64,000 nucleotides of DNA from Candidatus Kapaibacterium sp. Lineage in GTDB: Bacteria; Bacteroidota; Ignavibacteria; Kapaibacteriales; UBA7675. A program made the position numbers and the translations under genes. The DNA lies in contig JANQRB010000069.1 in NCBI GenBank assembly GCA_028284775.1, positions 1 through 64,000 on the forward strand, given 5' to 3'. The stretch's first letter is position 1. Every line of letters begins with the position of its first letter. The notes beneath the pieces are model-generated. The model saw only the letters and a program-made list of their open reading frames with translations. It made no database searches and had not been told where the DNA came from. Below, one piece after another: positions 56,059 to 64,000 of this stretch.

Positions 56059-58593
56059 TTAGCGCAGAATGTACAGCTTCTTTACCGTTCGGCCTTGTCC
56101 CTGATGTACTTCCAGGAGATATGTTCCGGCTGCCAGCGATGACAGGTCGAGGCGTAATTGCCCGGACTGTAACTCAACGGAGCCCAGGACGAGGCGTCCG
56201 TGTGCATCGGATATCGATACAGTGGCGGCATCAGGCAGCGCGGCTGCTTCAATGTACAGGACATCGCGCGCGGGATTGGGATAGAAACGCAGACCGGTTT
56301 CGTCCGCCTCGGAAACGGCGGTTACTTCACTATCGTAAGTACTGACAACGGTATTGGTTATGATCGGCTCGTTGAAATCAAAGTAGATCGCCGCGCGATT
56401 CTCGACGGCCGTCCCCAAGGGCAGATCGGGCTTAAGCCTGATCTTGAATTTCAAATAGCCCTGGCTGCCTTGCTCGTCGGCCGCTTTGTAAGGCAGGTCG
56501 ATCTTGTCGAAAGTCCAGACCAGGATGCGGTCGTAGAGAATGTGAAAGTCGAAATCGTGGCTGGCGGCCCCCAGGCGCAGCGTCGTGATATCGTGATGAG
56601 GGCTGAGCGTGTCGATCACGACAACTTTGAGCGCTTCGGCATTGCCGGTATTCTGAAAGCGAACGACATAGCTCAGCTCGGTGTCCAGCGAGGCAAGCTT
56701 GCCTTGCGGGCCGATGCCCCTCGGAAAGACGCGGATGTCGTTCGGGTCGTAGGATCCGCGAATCTCCTGGCAGTGCTCATCCCGGTCGTAACGCGCAATG
56801 TCATCGCCTCTGTTTTCTTTGTCGCTGAAGACGCGCGCGCAGAGTTCCCTGCCGATCAGCTCGGCGCGGGGCGGAACCCGGAAACTGGCAATGATCAACC
56901 CCTTGCCGCCGACCGGGAGCTTGAACAAATCCCATTCCAGGAGCGGCGGCGTATGGCGGTCTTCGGTCGGTGTGCTGCCGAGGTATTCCAGCAAAGCATC
57001 GTAGACTAGCGACAGCGTCCCGCTGAAGGGCAGGGTGCCGACGTTCTCGTATCGAATGGTATAATCGAGCGGAAAGCCGGGCCGCGCCTGACCGCTGACG
57101 ATACTGATATCGAGCACCTGAACGTCGCGCAGGGGAATTAGTCCGAAGTCATTGCCTGCGGCCACCTCGCCCGGATTGCCGATAGAAACGTGGTAGAGCG
57201 GCGGACGGGGGCAATCGACCCGCCAGAAGTCGCGCTGGACCGGATGAACCGTGTACGTACCGGGGTGAACGAGCGCCTCGAAGTCGCCGTTTTCGTCGGC
57301 ATAGGCGAAAATTGGGCCCGGCGTGATACGTACCATGGCGCCGTGAACGCCGCTTTCGGTCGGCTCATTGACACAGTCCATGTTTTCGTCCCGCCAGATG
57401 CGGCCGGAGATAGTGCCCCCATTAAACTGCGTCGCAAAATTCGAAACGATGATATTGTCATAGACATCGAGTACCTGCCGCGAAGAACCATACTTACAAC
57501 CGCCGATTATCAGCACCTGATCATTCGGCAGCAGATGAGCGCTATGTTGCCAGACATCGATCGGCAAGTCTTCGAGTGTTTCCCACTGGCCGCTTGCCGG
57601 AAGGTAGCGTTCGCACGAGGCAAGCGTTACCAGCGAGCGGTCATTGCCGGCTTCCAGTGCGTCAACGCCGCCGCTAAGCAGTACCGAGCCGTCGGCCAGT
57701 TTGACGTCCACTGCCTTGGCGCGCCGCTGCTGCATCGGGGCTGTCTGAACCCATTCACCGCTTTCACTGTCATAAAGCTCGGCATTGAGCTGCGGGCCGG
57801 GCCAGCCGCCGGCATAGAGAACCTTGCCGTTATCGAGCAGCGTCAGGTTGTAATCGCCATTGCCGCCTCCGCGCAGCGAACCCGTTCGGTTCCAGGTATT
57901 AGCGCTGGGATTGTACAGTTGGCATACGGGTGTTAATCCGCCTCGATGGCTGTAGCCATTCGGCACCAATACGGACCCATTCGGCAGGAGTACCATTTCA
58001 TGGCTGTTGCGTTCTTTGCCCCAAATCGGTTTTTCTTCGGTCCACTGACCCGTGGCGGGGTCATAGATTTCACAGCCGGTAGTGGAATGCCAGCCGCCGT
58101 TGCCGCCGATGCCACCGGTAATCAACACTTTGCCGTTGGGGAGTTTGAGCATCGGGAAACGCTCGCGCGGATAATGCAGACTGCCGGTCGGTATCCAGGT
58201 GTCGAATGCCGGATCATACAATTCGCACTCGGCGACCGTAATATTGTCTGTGTGCAGCGAACCGTCGTTTGCAGTAACACCGCCCGCAACCAGCACCATT
58301 CCATTGTCGAGCAGGACGGCCGAATGTTCAAAGCGCGCCACGTTCATTGCCGCCGCCGGCACGACGCTGTTGCTGCGGTAGTCGTATATCTCACAGGAAG
58401 GCATGCCGTTTCTGAAGTCGACAGTGCCGCCGCTTATCAGCACACGTCCGTCATTCAGCAGCACCGATGCCTGCAGGAAACGCTCCTGCTCCATTGTGGC
58501 AACCGTGCGCCAGTTTTGCGCCTGTGTCTGTTCATGTGCAGTAAGGATCAGTATCAAGACAAGCGCGATGAAAGCAGAGATTCGAAGATTCAT
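56059..58593 (-). CDS. Secreted Kelch-repeat protein with SdrD-B-like, DUF11-like and sorting domains (paralogue 1)
   Basis: The ATG at 58593 is preferred over a GTG at 58602 because GGGTGA lies six bases before it and the signal peptide then starts M-N-L-R-I-S-A-F-I-A-L. The 844-residue precursor contains about seven Kelch motifs (residues 20-370: L-I-S-G-G, L-V-A-G-G-V, L-Y-A-G-G-W, L-I-I-G-G), expected to form a propeller. An SdrD-B-like domain follows (G-R-I-W-R-D-E-N-M-D-C-V), then a DUF11/DUF7619-like region (Y-V-V-R-F-Q-N-T-G-N-A-E, A-A-I-Y-F-D-F-N-E-P-I-I-T-N), which is common just before sorting domains, and a Y-P-N-P-starting sorting module ending K-K-L-Y-I-L-R. Likely cell-surface. 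Ligand unknown. Confidence 0.88.
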   Translation of the reverse strand: MNLRISAFIALVLILILTAHEQTQAQNWRTVATMEQERFLQASVLLNDGRVLISGGTVDFRNGMPSCEIYDYRSNSVVPAAAMNVARFEHSAVLLDNGMVLVAGGVTANDGSLHTDNITVAECELYDPAFDTWIPTGSLHYPRERFPMLKLPNGKVLITGGIGGNGGWHSTTGCEIYDPATGQWTEEKPIWGKERNSHEMVLLPNGSVLVPNGYSHRGGLTPVCQLYNPSANTWNRTGSLRGGGNGDYNLTLLDNGKVLYAGGWPGPQLNAELYDSESGEWVQTAPMQQRRAKAVDVKLADGSVLLSGGVDALEAGNDRSLVTLASCERYLPASGQWETLEDLPIDVWQHSAHLLPNDQVLIIGGCKYGSSRQVLDVYDNIIVSNFATQFNGGTISGRIWRDENMDCVNEPTESGVHGAMVRITPGPIFAYADENGDFEALVHPGTYTVHPVQRDFWRVDCPRPPLYHVSIGNPGEVAAGNDFGLIPLRDVQVLDISIVSGQARPGFPLDYTIRYENVGTLPFSGTLSLVYDALLEYLGSTPTEDRHTPPLLEWDLFKLPVGGKGLIIASFRVPPRAELIGRELCARVFSDKENRGDDIARYDRDEHCQEIRGSYDPNDIRVFPRGIGPQGKLASLDTELSYVVRFQNTGNAEALKVVVIDTLSPHHDITTLRLGAASHDFDFHILYDRILVWTFDKIDLPYKAADEQGSQGYLKFKIRLKPDLPLGTAVENRAAIYFDFNEPIITNTVVSTYDSEVTAVSEADETGLRFYPNPARDVLYIEAAALPDAATVSISDAHGRLVLGSVELQSGQLRLDLSSLAAGTYLLEVHQGQGRTVKKLYILR

Positions 58594-58822
58594 ACCAGTC
58601 ACCCATCAATTCACAAATCTTATTAAATAGGTCTTTTCAAACATGTGAGCATGTAAGTAAGAGTTCGGATACCCGCCGACCCAGGATCCGCAGTTGAATT
58701 GCCGGATTGCATTCAATGCAGCGGAAGAATTGAGGCAGGCAGTGCAGCTCAAGGGGAAGCCGCATAATCAAGTGGATGGCAAGCCTTCGAATACCAGCAC
58801 GCAGCTCAGGGCCGCAGTGTTA

Positions 58823-58851
58823 ACAATAACAGAATAGGGGTAGAATGTCAA
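58823..58851 (-). promoter_or_regulatory. Sigma70-like promoter of Kelch gene 1
   Basis: On the minus strand, TTGACA (58851-58846) is followed by a 17-base spacer and TATTGT (58828-58823). The predicted leader would be about 220 bases. The match is good, but main-sigma promoters of Bacteroidota normally use other boxes, so this is tentative. Confidence 0.35.
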
Positions 58852-58984
58852 CGAAAGTATTTTCTGAGCATCCGATTTTTGTGTCAATGAGCGTTTTCCT
58901 GGTGCGAACGTGATTTCAAGTCGCTGCACCGTGATGATGTACTATTGTAACACAGCCGATCACAACCGAACTAAAAGACTAAAA

Positions 58985-59031
58985 AAATCGGCCCGATTGT
59001 CTTTTCCGCCATGGTCCGGTTGTGACCGGAC
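58985..59031 (-). terminator. Hairpins after Kelch gene 2
   Basis: GGTCCGGT and ACCGGACC (59012-59031) form a perfect eight-base stem with a TGTG loop. Further on in the minus direction, AATCG-GGC-CGATT (58997-58985) is followed by five T residues. Together they lie 160-205 bases past the stop and may end the transcript. Confidence 0.45.
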
Positions 59032-59191
59032 CGACCGTGAAATCTCAATTCCACAACATCTCAGATGTCATTATAAATCAAACAACGTCAGAATCCCGCC
59101 GAACGTCTGGCCATTGGGCGACGTCCGTGGCAAGGCATGAGCCAAAGAGACCCGCGGACATCGAATCCAATATTTCTTCTTCGCCAAAAAC

Positions 59192-61702
59192 TCAGCGGGC
59201 GATACGCAGGAGCTTAACGCTTTGCCGATGGTCATCCAGCACCTTGAGGAAGTAAACGCCATCAGCCAGTGATGACAAGTCGAGAAGCAATCGTCCTGAT
59301 TGAAGCCGCGCAGTGGGCAGAACGATGCGTCCGAGGGCATCGCTTAGTGAGACATTTGCGGCAGGCAGCGCCGGCGCCTCCACCAGCACTTCGTCCCGGG
59401 CGGGATTGGGATATACATACAGGCCGGTAATGTCGGAATCTTCAACGGAAGTCACTGCACGTTCGTAAGTGCTAAGCACCGAGTTTGTTATGATCGGCTC
59501 GTTAAAATCAAAGTAGATCGCCGCGCGATTTTCGACGGCCGTCCCCAAGGGCAGATCTGGCCTTAGCTTGATCTTGAATTTCAGAAATCCCTGACTGCCC
59601 TGCTCGTCGGCCGATTTGTAAGGCAGGTCGATCTTGTCGAAGGTCCAGACCAGAATACGATCCTGAAGAATATGAAAGTCGAAATCGTGGCTGGCGGCCC
59701 CCAGACGCAGCGTCGTGATGTCGTGATGCGGACTGAGCGTGTCGATCACCATAACTTTGAGCGCCTCGGCATTGCCGGTATTCTGAAAGCGAACGACATA
59801 GCTCAGCTGGGTGTCCAGCGAGGCAAGCTTGCCTTGCGGGCCGATGCCAGCCGGAAAGACGCGGATGTCGTTCGGGTCGTAAGATCCGCGAATCTCCTGG
59901 CAGTATTCATCCCGGTAGTAGCGAGCAATGTCATCACCTCTCTTTTCTTTGTCGCTGACGACGCGCGCGCAGAGTTCCTTGCCGATCAGGTCGGCGCGAG
60001 GCGGCACCAGAAAACTCGCCCTGATCATTCCCTTGCCGCCGACCGGGAGCTTGAACAGATCCCATTCGAGGAGCGGCGGCGTGTGGCGGTCTTCGGTCGG
60101 CGCGCTGCCCAGGTATTCCAGCAAAGCATCGTAGACCAGCGACAGCGTCCCGCTGAAGGGCAGGGTGCCGACATTCTCATAACGTATGCTATAGTCAAGC
60201 GCTGTGCCGGGCCGCGCCTGACCGCTGACAATGCTGACATCGAGCACCTGAACGTCACGCAGGGGAATCAGTCCGAAGTCATTGCCTGCGACTACCTCGC
60301 CCGGATTGCTTAGAGAAACCTGGTAGACCGGCGGGCGAGGACAATCGACCTGCCAGAAGTCGCGCTGGACCGGGCGCACTGAGTACGTACCGGGATGAAC
60401 GCGCGCTTCGAAGTCGCCGTTTGCGTTGGCAAAAGCGAAATAGGGGCCGGGCGTGATACGCAGCATAGCGCCCTCAACGCCGCTTTCGGCCGGCTCATTG
60501 ACGCAGTCCGGATTATCATCCCGCCAGATGCGGCCGGAGATAGCGCCCCCGTTGTACTCCGTGGCAAAATCAGAAACAATAATGTTGCGATGTACTTTCT
60601 GGATATCATAATTGAGGCCCCATCTGGCGCCGCCGATTATGAGCACCTGATTATTGGGCAGCAGGTGGCCGGTGCACATAGATACCCTTATTGGAAGCTC
60701 TTCGAGCGACTTCCAAACATTCGGTTCAGGGAGGTAGCGCTCGCAGGCGCTGATCGAAAATGTCGTGCGGTCATTCTCGAATTGTTCCGCGTCCATACCG
60801 CCGGCCATAAGAATCGAGCCGTCCGACAGTTTGATAGCTGTGTGGACGCAGCGAGCTTGCCGCATAGGCTTGCCGGGTGTCCAGGCAGCCGTTCGATAAT
60901 CGTAAAGCAGTACAATGGGCTCCGGACCGGGCCAGCCGCCGGCATACATGGCCCGTCCGTCATCCAGCAGCGTCAGGGAGTATTGGCCATAGCCGCTGGC
61001 CGGTAAGGAGGCGGTTCGGCTCCAGGAGTTTGTCGCCGGGTCGAACAGTTCGCACATGGGCGTTATGCCGCCAAGTGTGCTGTAGCCGTCCGGCGCCAGC
61101 AGCAAGCCATTGGGGAGCAGCAGCATAGCGTGGCTGTTGCGCGGGCGTCCCACAAAACTGCCGGCAGCGCTCCATTGGCCTGTGGCAGGGTCATATATCT
61201 CGCAATCCCTGGTGGACTCTCGGGCATTATGACCGCCGAGGCCGCCGCTGACCAAAAGACCGCCGTCGGGCAGGCTGACCATCGGGAATTGTTCACGAGG
61301 GAAGGCCATGCTGCCGGTATATATCCACCTGTCCAGCGCAGGATCATATAATTCGCAAGTAGATGTAACGATGCCGTGTGTCCTGACGCCGCCGGCAACC
61401 AGTACCATTCCGTTGTCGAGAAGCACTGCGGCATGCGAAAAGCGCGAGTCGTTCATGGCTGCCGCCGTCCTGACTGTATTGTTGCGGTAGTCATAAATCT
61501 CGCAGGAAGTCATTCCATTCCGGCCGTCAACGCTGCCGCCGCAAATCAATACGCGGCCGTCGTTTAACAGCACTGAAGCATGCTTAAAGCGCTCTTGAGC
61601 CATGTTGGCGGTCGTGCGCCAATTTTGCGCAAACAACAGTTGGGTCGTCGTCGTGCACAAAAGCACGGCAAACAAGACGCGAAAAAAGATGGCTAAAGTC
61701 AT
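59192..61702 (-). CDS. Secreted Kelch-repeat protein with SdrD-B-like, DUF11-like and sorting domains (paralogue 2)
   Basis: The start at 61702 gives M-T-L-A-I-F-F-R-V-L-F-A-V-L-L, a normal signal peptide. Open codons up to 61846 are unlikely to be used. The 836-residue product has the same architecture as paralogue 1: about seven Kelch motifs, an SdrD-B-like domain (G-R-I-W-R-D-D-N-P-D-C-V), DUF11/DUF7619-like domains, and a Y-P-N-P sorting module ending V-K-L-L-R-I-A-R. The middle part (about residues 500-740) is almost identical to paralogue 1, while the Kelch and sorting parts are clearly more divergent. Surface location inferred. Ligand unknown. Confidence 0.88.
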   Translation of the reverse strand: MTLAIFFRVLFAVLLCTTTTQLLFAQNWRTTANMAQERFKHASVLLNDGRVLICGGSVDGRNGMTSCEIYDYRNNTVRTAAAMNDSRFSHAAVLLDNGMVLVAGGVRTHGIVTSTCELYDPALDRWIYTGSMAFPREQFPMVSLPDGGLLVSGGLGGHNARESTRDCEIYDPATGQWSAAGSFVGRPRNSHAMLLLPNGLLLAPDGYSTLGGITPMCELFDPATNSWSRTASLPASGYGQYSLTLLDDGRAMYAGGWPGPEPIVLLYDYRTAAWTPGKPMRQARCVHTAIKLSDGSILMAGGMDAEQFENDRTTFSISACERYLPEPNVWKSLEELPIRVSMCTGHLLPNNQVLIIGGARWGLNYDIQKVHRNIIVSDFATEYNGGAISGRIWRDDNPDCVNEPAESGVEGAMLRITPGPYFAFANANGDFEARVHPGTYSVRPVQRDFWQVDCPRPPVYQVSLSNPGEVVAGNDFGLIPLRDVQVLDVSIVSGQARPGTALDYSIRYENVGTLPFSGTLSLVYDALLEYLGSAPTEDRHTPPLLEWDLFKLPVGGKGMIRASFLVPPRADLIGKELCARVVSDKEKRGDDIARYYRDEYCQEIRGSYDPNDIRVFPAGIGPQGKLASLDTQLSYVVRFQNTGNAEALKVMVIDTLSPHHDITTLRLGAASHDFDFHILQDRILVWTFDKIDLPYKSADEQGSQGFLKFKIKLRPDLPLGTAVENRAAIYFDFNEPIITNSVLSTYERAVTSVEDSDITGLYVYPNPARDEVLVEAPALPAANVSLSDALGRIVLPTARLQSGRLLLDLSSLADGVYFLKVLDDHRQSVKLLRIAR

Positions 61703-62168
61703 GCTGATTACCCCGCAAATCATTTGAGAATCGAGAAAACAGCGCATTCGCACAGTTAGGCAAATGGCGCGCTGCTCAATCGCGAATCGCGTCCCGGCGA
61801 AGGTCGAAGTCTTCTGGAGTCTCGGCATCCGCCCGCGGCTTAACACCGCAACGGTTACAACGGCTGATCATTCAGGAGCTATCGAACAGAGCAGTAACTC
61901 GACAAATCGGGTGGGCCCAAAAACAAGCTTAGCATTGCGGTCATTGCAAGACAATAAGTCCAGGATTTTCGTCGGCGGGAATTGTCCGAACGTAAGTCCT
62001 TAAGGGACTATCGTCGCGAGAGAATCCTCCATGATGTCCGATTTCCCTGTTCGTGATGGTGGTGACTGGCACAAACATCGTCCGAATCCTCGGTCCTAAT
62101 TCGTAACTTATCTGCCGCTAAATGCAATGCCGGTCAAGCCCGGCTCCAACTGAAAAAGCGAGAAGTTT
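61703..62168. other. Divergent intergenic region, no gene seen
   Basis: It separates the minus-strand Kelch gene from the plus-strand methyltransferase gene, so it should hold promoters for both. I see no clear boxes or repeats. Confidence 0.45.
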
Positions 62169-62918
62169 ATGAGCAGCGACAACTGGAGCGATTACAAGGC
62201 TTTTAAGAGCGATGATGCCAGGCGGGCGGCGTATTACGATCTTGTTCGCTGCGTATTCGAGGCAGGCGTCGTCGAGGTCAGCGACGGGCGTCAATTCGCT
62301 CGCGCCATCGACCTGGGCTGCGGCAGCGGCGACCTGACACGCGGACTGCTGACTCATGCAAAACAGGTGACGGGCGTTGACTCTTCGCCGGGTTTGATCG
62401 GGCAGGCTCGGGCAAACTCGGATCCCGGGGCTTTGGACTTTTTGCTGGCGGATGTGCTCGACGCCGATGCAATGGCGCAGCTGCCGCAATCGGCCTATTC
62501 ATTGCTGACGGCCGCCTGGCTGCATAACCATCTGCACAGCGAAGACAATCAGCGCCAGTTGCTCGACAGCATCTTAAAACTTCTCAGGGCTGATGGCAGA
62601 ATCGTGTTTCTGATTCCGGGCGACGCCTTCACCACACCGCGTTCGCAGAGATTTATTGCAAGTCTCGACTGGCATCAGGCCTGGCTGGAAGAAGGCCCCG
62701 GCTACAATCGCGGTGTCTACCGCTTTGCCGATGCGCCCTGGCAAGAGATGACCGTCTGGCAGCCGATGTGGCTCGCCCGTCTCTATGCCCCCTACTTTGA
62801 CCTTCGCTTCCTGGATGTCAAGAGCCTGAGCCTTGCTCATGGCGGGCTGGGCGATGCCGCGATCGAACCGCCTTTCGAGTTGATGATCGGGCGCCGCCGG
62901 GTGCAGGCCAACAAGTAA
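62169..62918 (+). CDS. Class I SAM-dependent methyltransferase
   Basis: The 249-residue protein has the Rossmann-type SAM motif A-I-D-L-G-C-G-S-G-D-L-T-R (residues about 45-57), followed by V-T-G-V-D-S-S (acidic residue binding the ribose hydroxyls), F-L-L-A-D-V-L-D, and a post-II motif L-L-R-A-D-G-R-I-V-F-L-I-P. It resembles the broad Methyltransf_11/25 group, where substrates range from small molecules to lipids. The C-terminal half has aromatic-rich stretches that may form the substrate pocket. The substrate cannot be told. GCGAGAAG precedes the ATG. No signal peptide; cytoplasmic. Confidence 0.88.
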   Translation: MSSDNWSDYKAFKSDDARRAAYYDLVRCVFEAGVVEVSDGRQFARAIDLGCGSGDLTRGLLTHAKQVTGVDSSPGLIGQARANSDPGALDFLLADVLDADAMAQLPQSAYSLLTAAWLHNHLHSEDNQRQLLDSILKLLRADGRIVFLIPGDAFTTPRSQRFIASLDWHQAWLEEGPGYNRGVYRFADAPWQEMTVWQPMWLARLYAPYFDLRFLDVKSLSLAHGGLGDAAIEPPFELMIGRRRVQANK

Positions 62919-62957
62919 TTGATATGAGTAAATAATCTCTGTTGCCAGGTCTGAACT

Positions 62958-62975
62958 GTCCGGTCGCTGCCGGAC
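62958..62975 (+). terminator. Small hairpin after the methyltransferase gene
   Basis: GTCCGG and CCGGAC form a six-base stem with a six-base loop, 40 bases past the stop. It is followed by CTGTCTTTT after 16 bases. Confidence 0.35.
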
Positions 62976-63010
62976 TCTGTAGCCCCTGTCTTTTACGCGC
63001 GAAAACACGC

Positions 63011-63038
63011 CTACAGTCCGGTCCCGACCGAACTGTAG
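63011..63038. terminator. Bidirectional hairpin between convergent genes
   Basis: CTACAGT and ACTGTAG form a seven-base stem that continues, after one mismatch, as CGGTC/GACCG with a CC loop. It sits between the methyltransferase stop and the minus-strand stop at 63098. Confidence 0.6.
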
Positions 63039-63097
63039 GCATGCGGCAATCGCCATAACAAACCAAGCGTAGCATGGGACTGTTGCCCCACGATGTC

Positions 63098-64000
63098 TTA
63101 CCGAACTATCGTCATCCTGCCGTTCTGAACGGCGCCGTCCGTTTCAATCTGAAAGAGATAGGAACCCGCCGGAAGCGATTGCCCGTCGAAACTCAATTCA
63201 TGGAATCCGGGACTTAAGTGTCCATTGTGCAATGTCCGGACTTCACGACCCGACCAGGTATAAACTTTGACGACTGCGGTACCGGCTTCCTCTGTGCTAA
63301 AACGAATCGTGGTCTTTGCCGCGAAGGGGTTGGGATAATTCCGCAGTCCGCTGACTTCAAGCGGATTATCATCAACCGAAGTCGTATTCATGAGCTCTGC
63401 CGAGCCGTCGGGGAAAACATCAGCGTTGTTGGACATCTCGTACACCTGGTGATCGATCGCGTCGGCCGGAATCATGGCAGCCAGGGGCTTCAGCGTAAAG
63501 GGCGCCGGACTGTCGTCCGGAACGGGCTCGATCGAAATGACGGCGGTGGCGCCGGCCAGGTTCAGAGGAAAGTTGAGACCATCAGGTGCGTTCATCAGGA
63601 AATCTTCGCCGGGGAAGGGCGGGCCGGCTTCCGCGCCACTAAAAGGGGCGGCGTCATCGGCTGCGGCCGGATCCGTGAACCTGCCGGTCGATACCGGCTG
63701 TCCGTCGATGACGACCCAGCCTTCGTAGGCCCAGCCGGCCGGCAGTTCGGGCAGGTCGAGACCTGCGCCGGGACGGCCGATCACGCGCGCGCTGCCCGTG
63801 ACAAAACCCGCGGCGTTGTTGTTCATCGCATACAGGGTATGGTCGGTGGCGTCGGTCGGAATCGCTCCCACCAGGGGTTTCAAGGTGAAGGGCAGCGGCG
63901 AATCATCGGGAACCGGCTCGATCGAAACGACAGCAGTTGCGCCTGCCAGATCGAGCGGGAAAGTCAGCTCACCCGGCGCATTCTGCAGAAAGTCCTCACC
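63098..64000 (-). CDS. Surface protein of anti-sigma-K-like repeats with sorting domain (start beyond window edge)
   Basis: The frame is open to the last base, so the N-terminus lies outside the window. At least one full repeat and part of another are visible. Each contains W-A-Y-E-G-W-V-V-I-D-G-Q-P-V-S-T-G-R-F, G-E-D-F-L, L-A-G-A-T-A-V-I-S-I-E-P-V-P-D-D-S-P and F-T-L-K-P-L. This wording resembles the extracytoplasmic domain of anti-sigma-K factors (RskA-type), but it occurs here in tandem and not next to a membrane helix, so a sigma-regulating role is not supported. The last 90 residues (L-R-N-Y-P-N-P-F to R-M-T-I-V-R) form a typical sorting module. Inferred to be an exported repeat protein of unknown function. 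Confidence 0.8.
   Translation of the reverse strand, partial: GEDFLQNAPGELTFPLDLAGATAVVSIEPVPDDSPLPFTLKPLVGAIPTDATDHTLYAMNNNAAGFVTGSARVIGRPGAGLDLPELPAGWAYEGWVVIDGQPVSTGRFTDPAAADDAAPFSGAEAGPPFPGEDFLMNAPDGLNFPLNLAGATAVISIEPVPDDSPAPFTLKPLAAMIPADAIDHQVYEMSNNADVFPDGSAELMNTTSVDDNPLEVSGLRNYPNPFAAKTTIRFSTEEAGTAVVKVYTWSGREVRTLHNGHLSPGFHELSFDGQSLPAGSYLFQIETDGAVQNGRMTIVR

Larger units (their letters stand above)
58594..59191. other. Intergenic region between the two Kelch genes
   Basis: It holds the promoter side of Kelch gene 1 and the 3' flank of Kelch gene 2. A promoter-like pair and two hairpins are listed separately. The short open frames here are not gene-like. Confidence 0.5.

Noticed and set aside
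63098..64000. Functional anti-sigma factor
   Set aside because: Tandem repeats and a C-terminal sorting module do not fit a membrane-bound sigma regulator.

Overview
The window looks like a chromosome segment of a Bacteroidota or neighbouring FCB-group bacterium of moderately high GC. At least seven large secreted proteins end in the same kind of roughly 80-residue module (an S-P-N-P or Y-P-N-P start, a beta-sandwich, and a short terminal strand such as K-K-I-V-L-Q). This is the layout of type IX secretion system C-terminal sorting domains. Many starts lack a strong Shine-Dalgarno site. I cannot fix the genus from sequence alone. No rRNA, tRNA, CRISPR array or transposase was found.

Layout. 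Positions 1-15,350 hold the end of one surface protein, a prenyltransferase-fold protein, two tandem TPR/LuxR-type regulators, a 2,224-residue multi-propeller surface protein and a secreted MauG-type di-heme peroxidase. Positions 15,351-18,201 have no convincing gene. Positions 18,202-27,606 hold small metabolic and conserved genes: DUF6882, DUF3303, an O-methyltransferase, a dead alcohol dehydrogenase gene, DUF1801, a DUF4892/OmpA protein, a membrane protein, DUF1569, a tandem pair of unrecognised exported proteins, and a GNAT/YoaP-like acetyltransferase. A tandem-repeat patch lies between two convergent genes there.

Positions 28,188-53,407 are the centrepiece: an insecticidal-type toxin complex (Tc) locus. 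It has a short SpvB-like fragment overlapping the next gene by four bases, two full-length TcB-TcC fusion proteins (2,555 and 2,563 residues) that are alike up to the end of the RHS core and then carry unrelated C-terminal domains, and one TcA (3,035 residues). One translocation channel could therefore serve two different encapsulated payloads. I could not assign either payload to a known toxin family.

Positions 53,488-61,702 on the minus strand hold a zinc carboxypeptidase and two paralogous Kelch-repeat proteins, all with sorting domains. A SAM methyltransferase follows, and the window ends inside a surface protein built of anti-sigma-K-like repeats. A recurring theme is tandem duplication: paired regulators, exported proteins, TcB-TcC genes and Kelch genes, plus block duplication inside the propeller protein.
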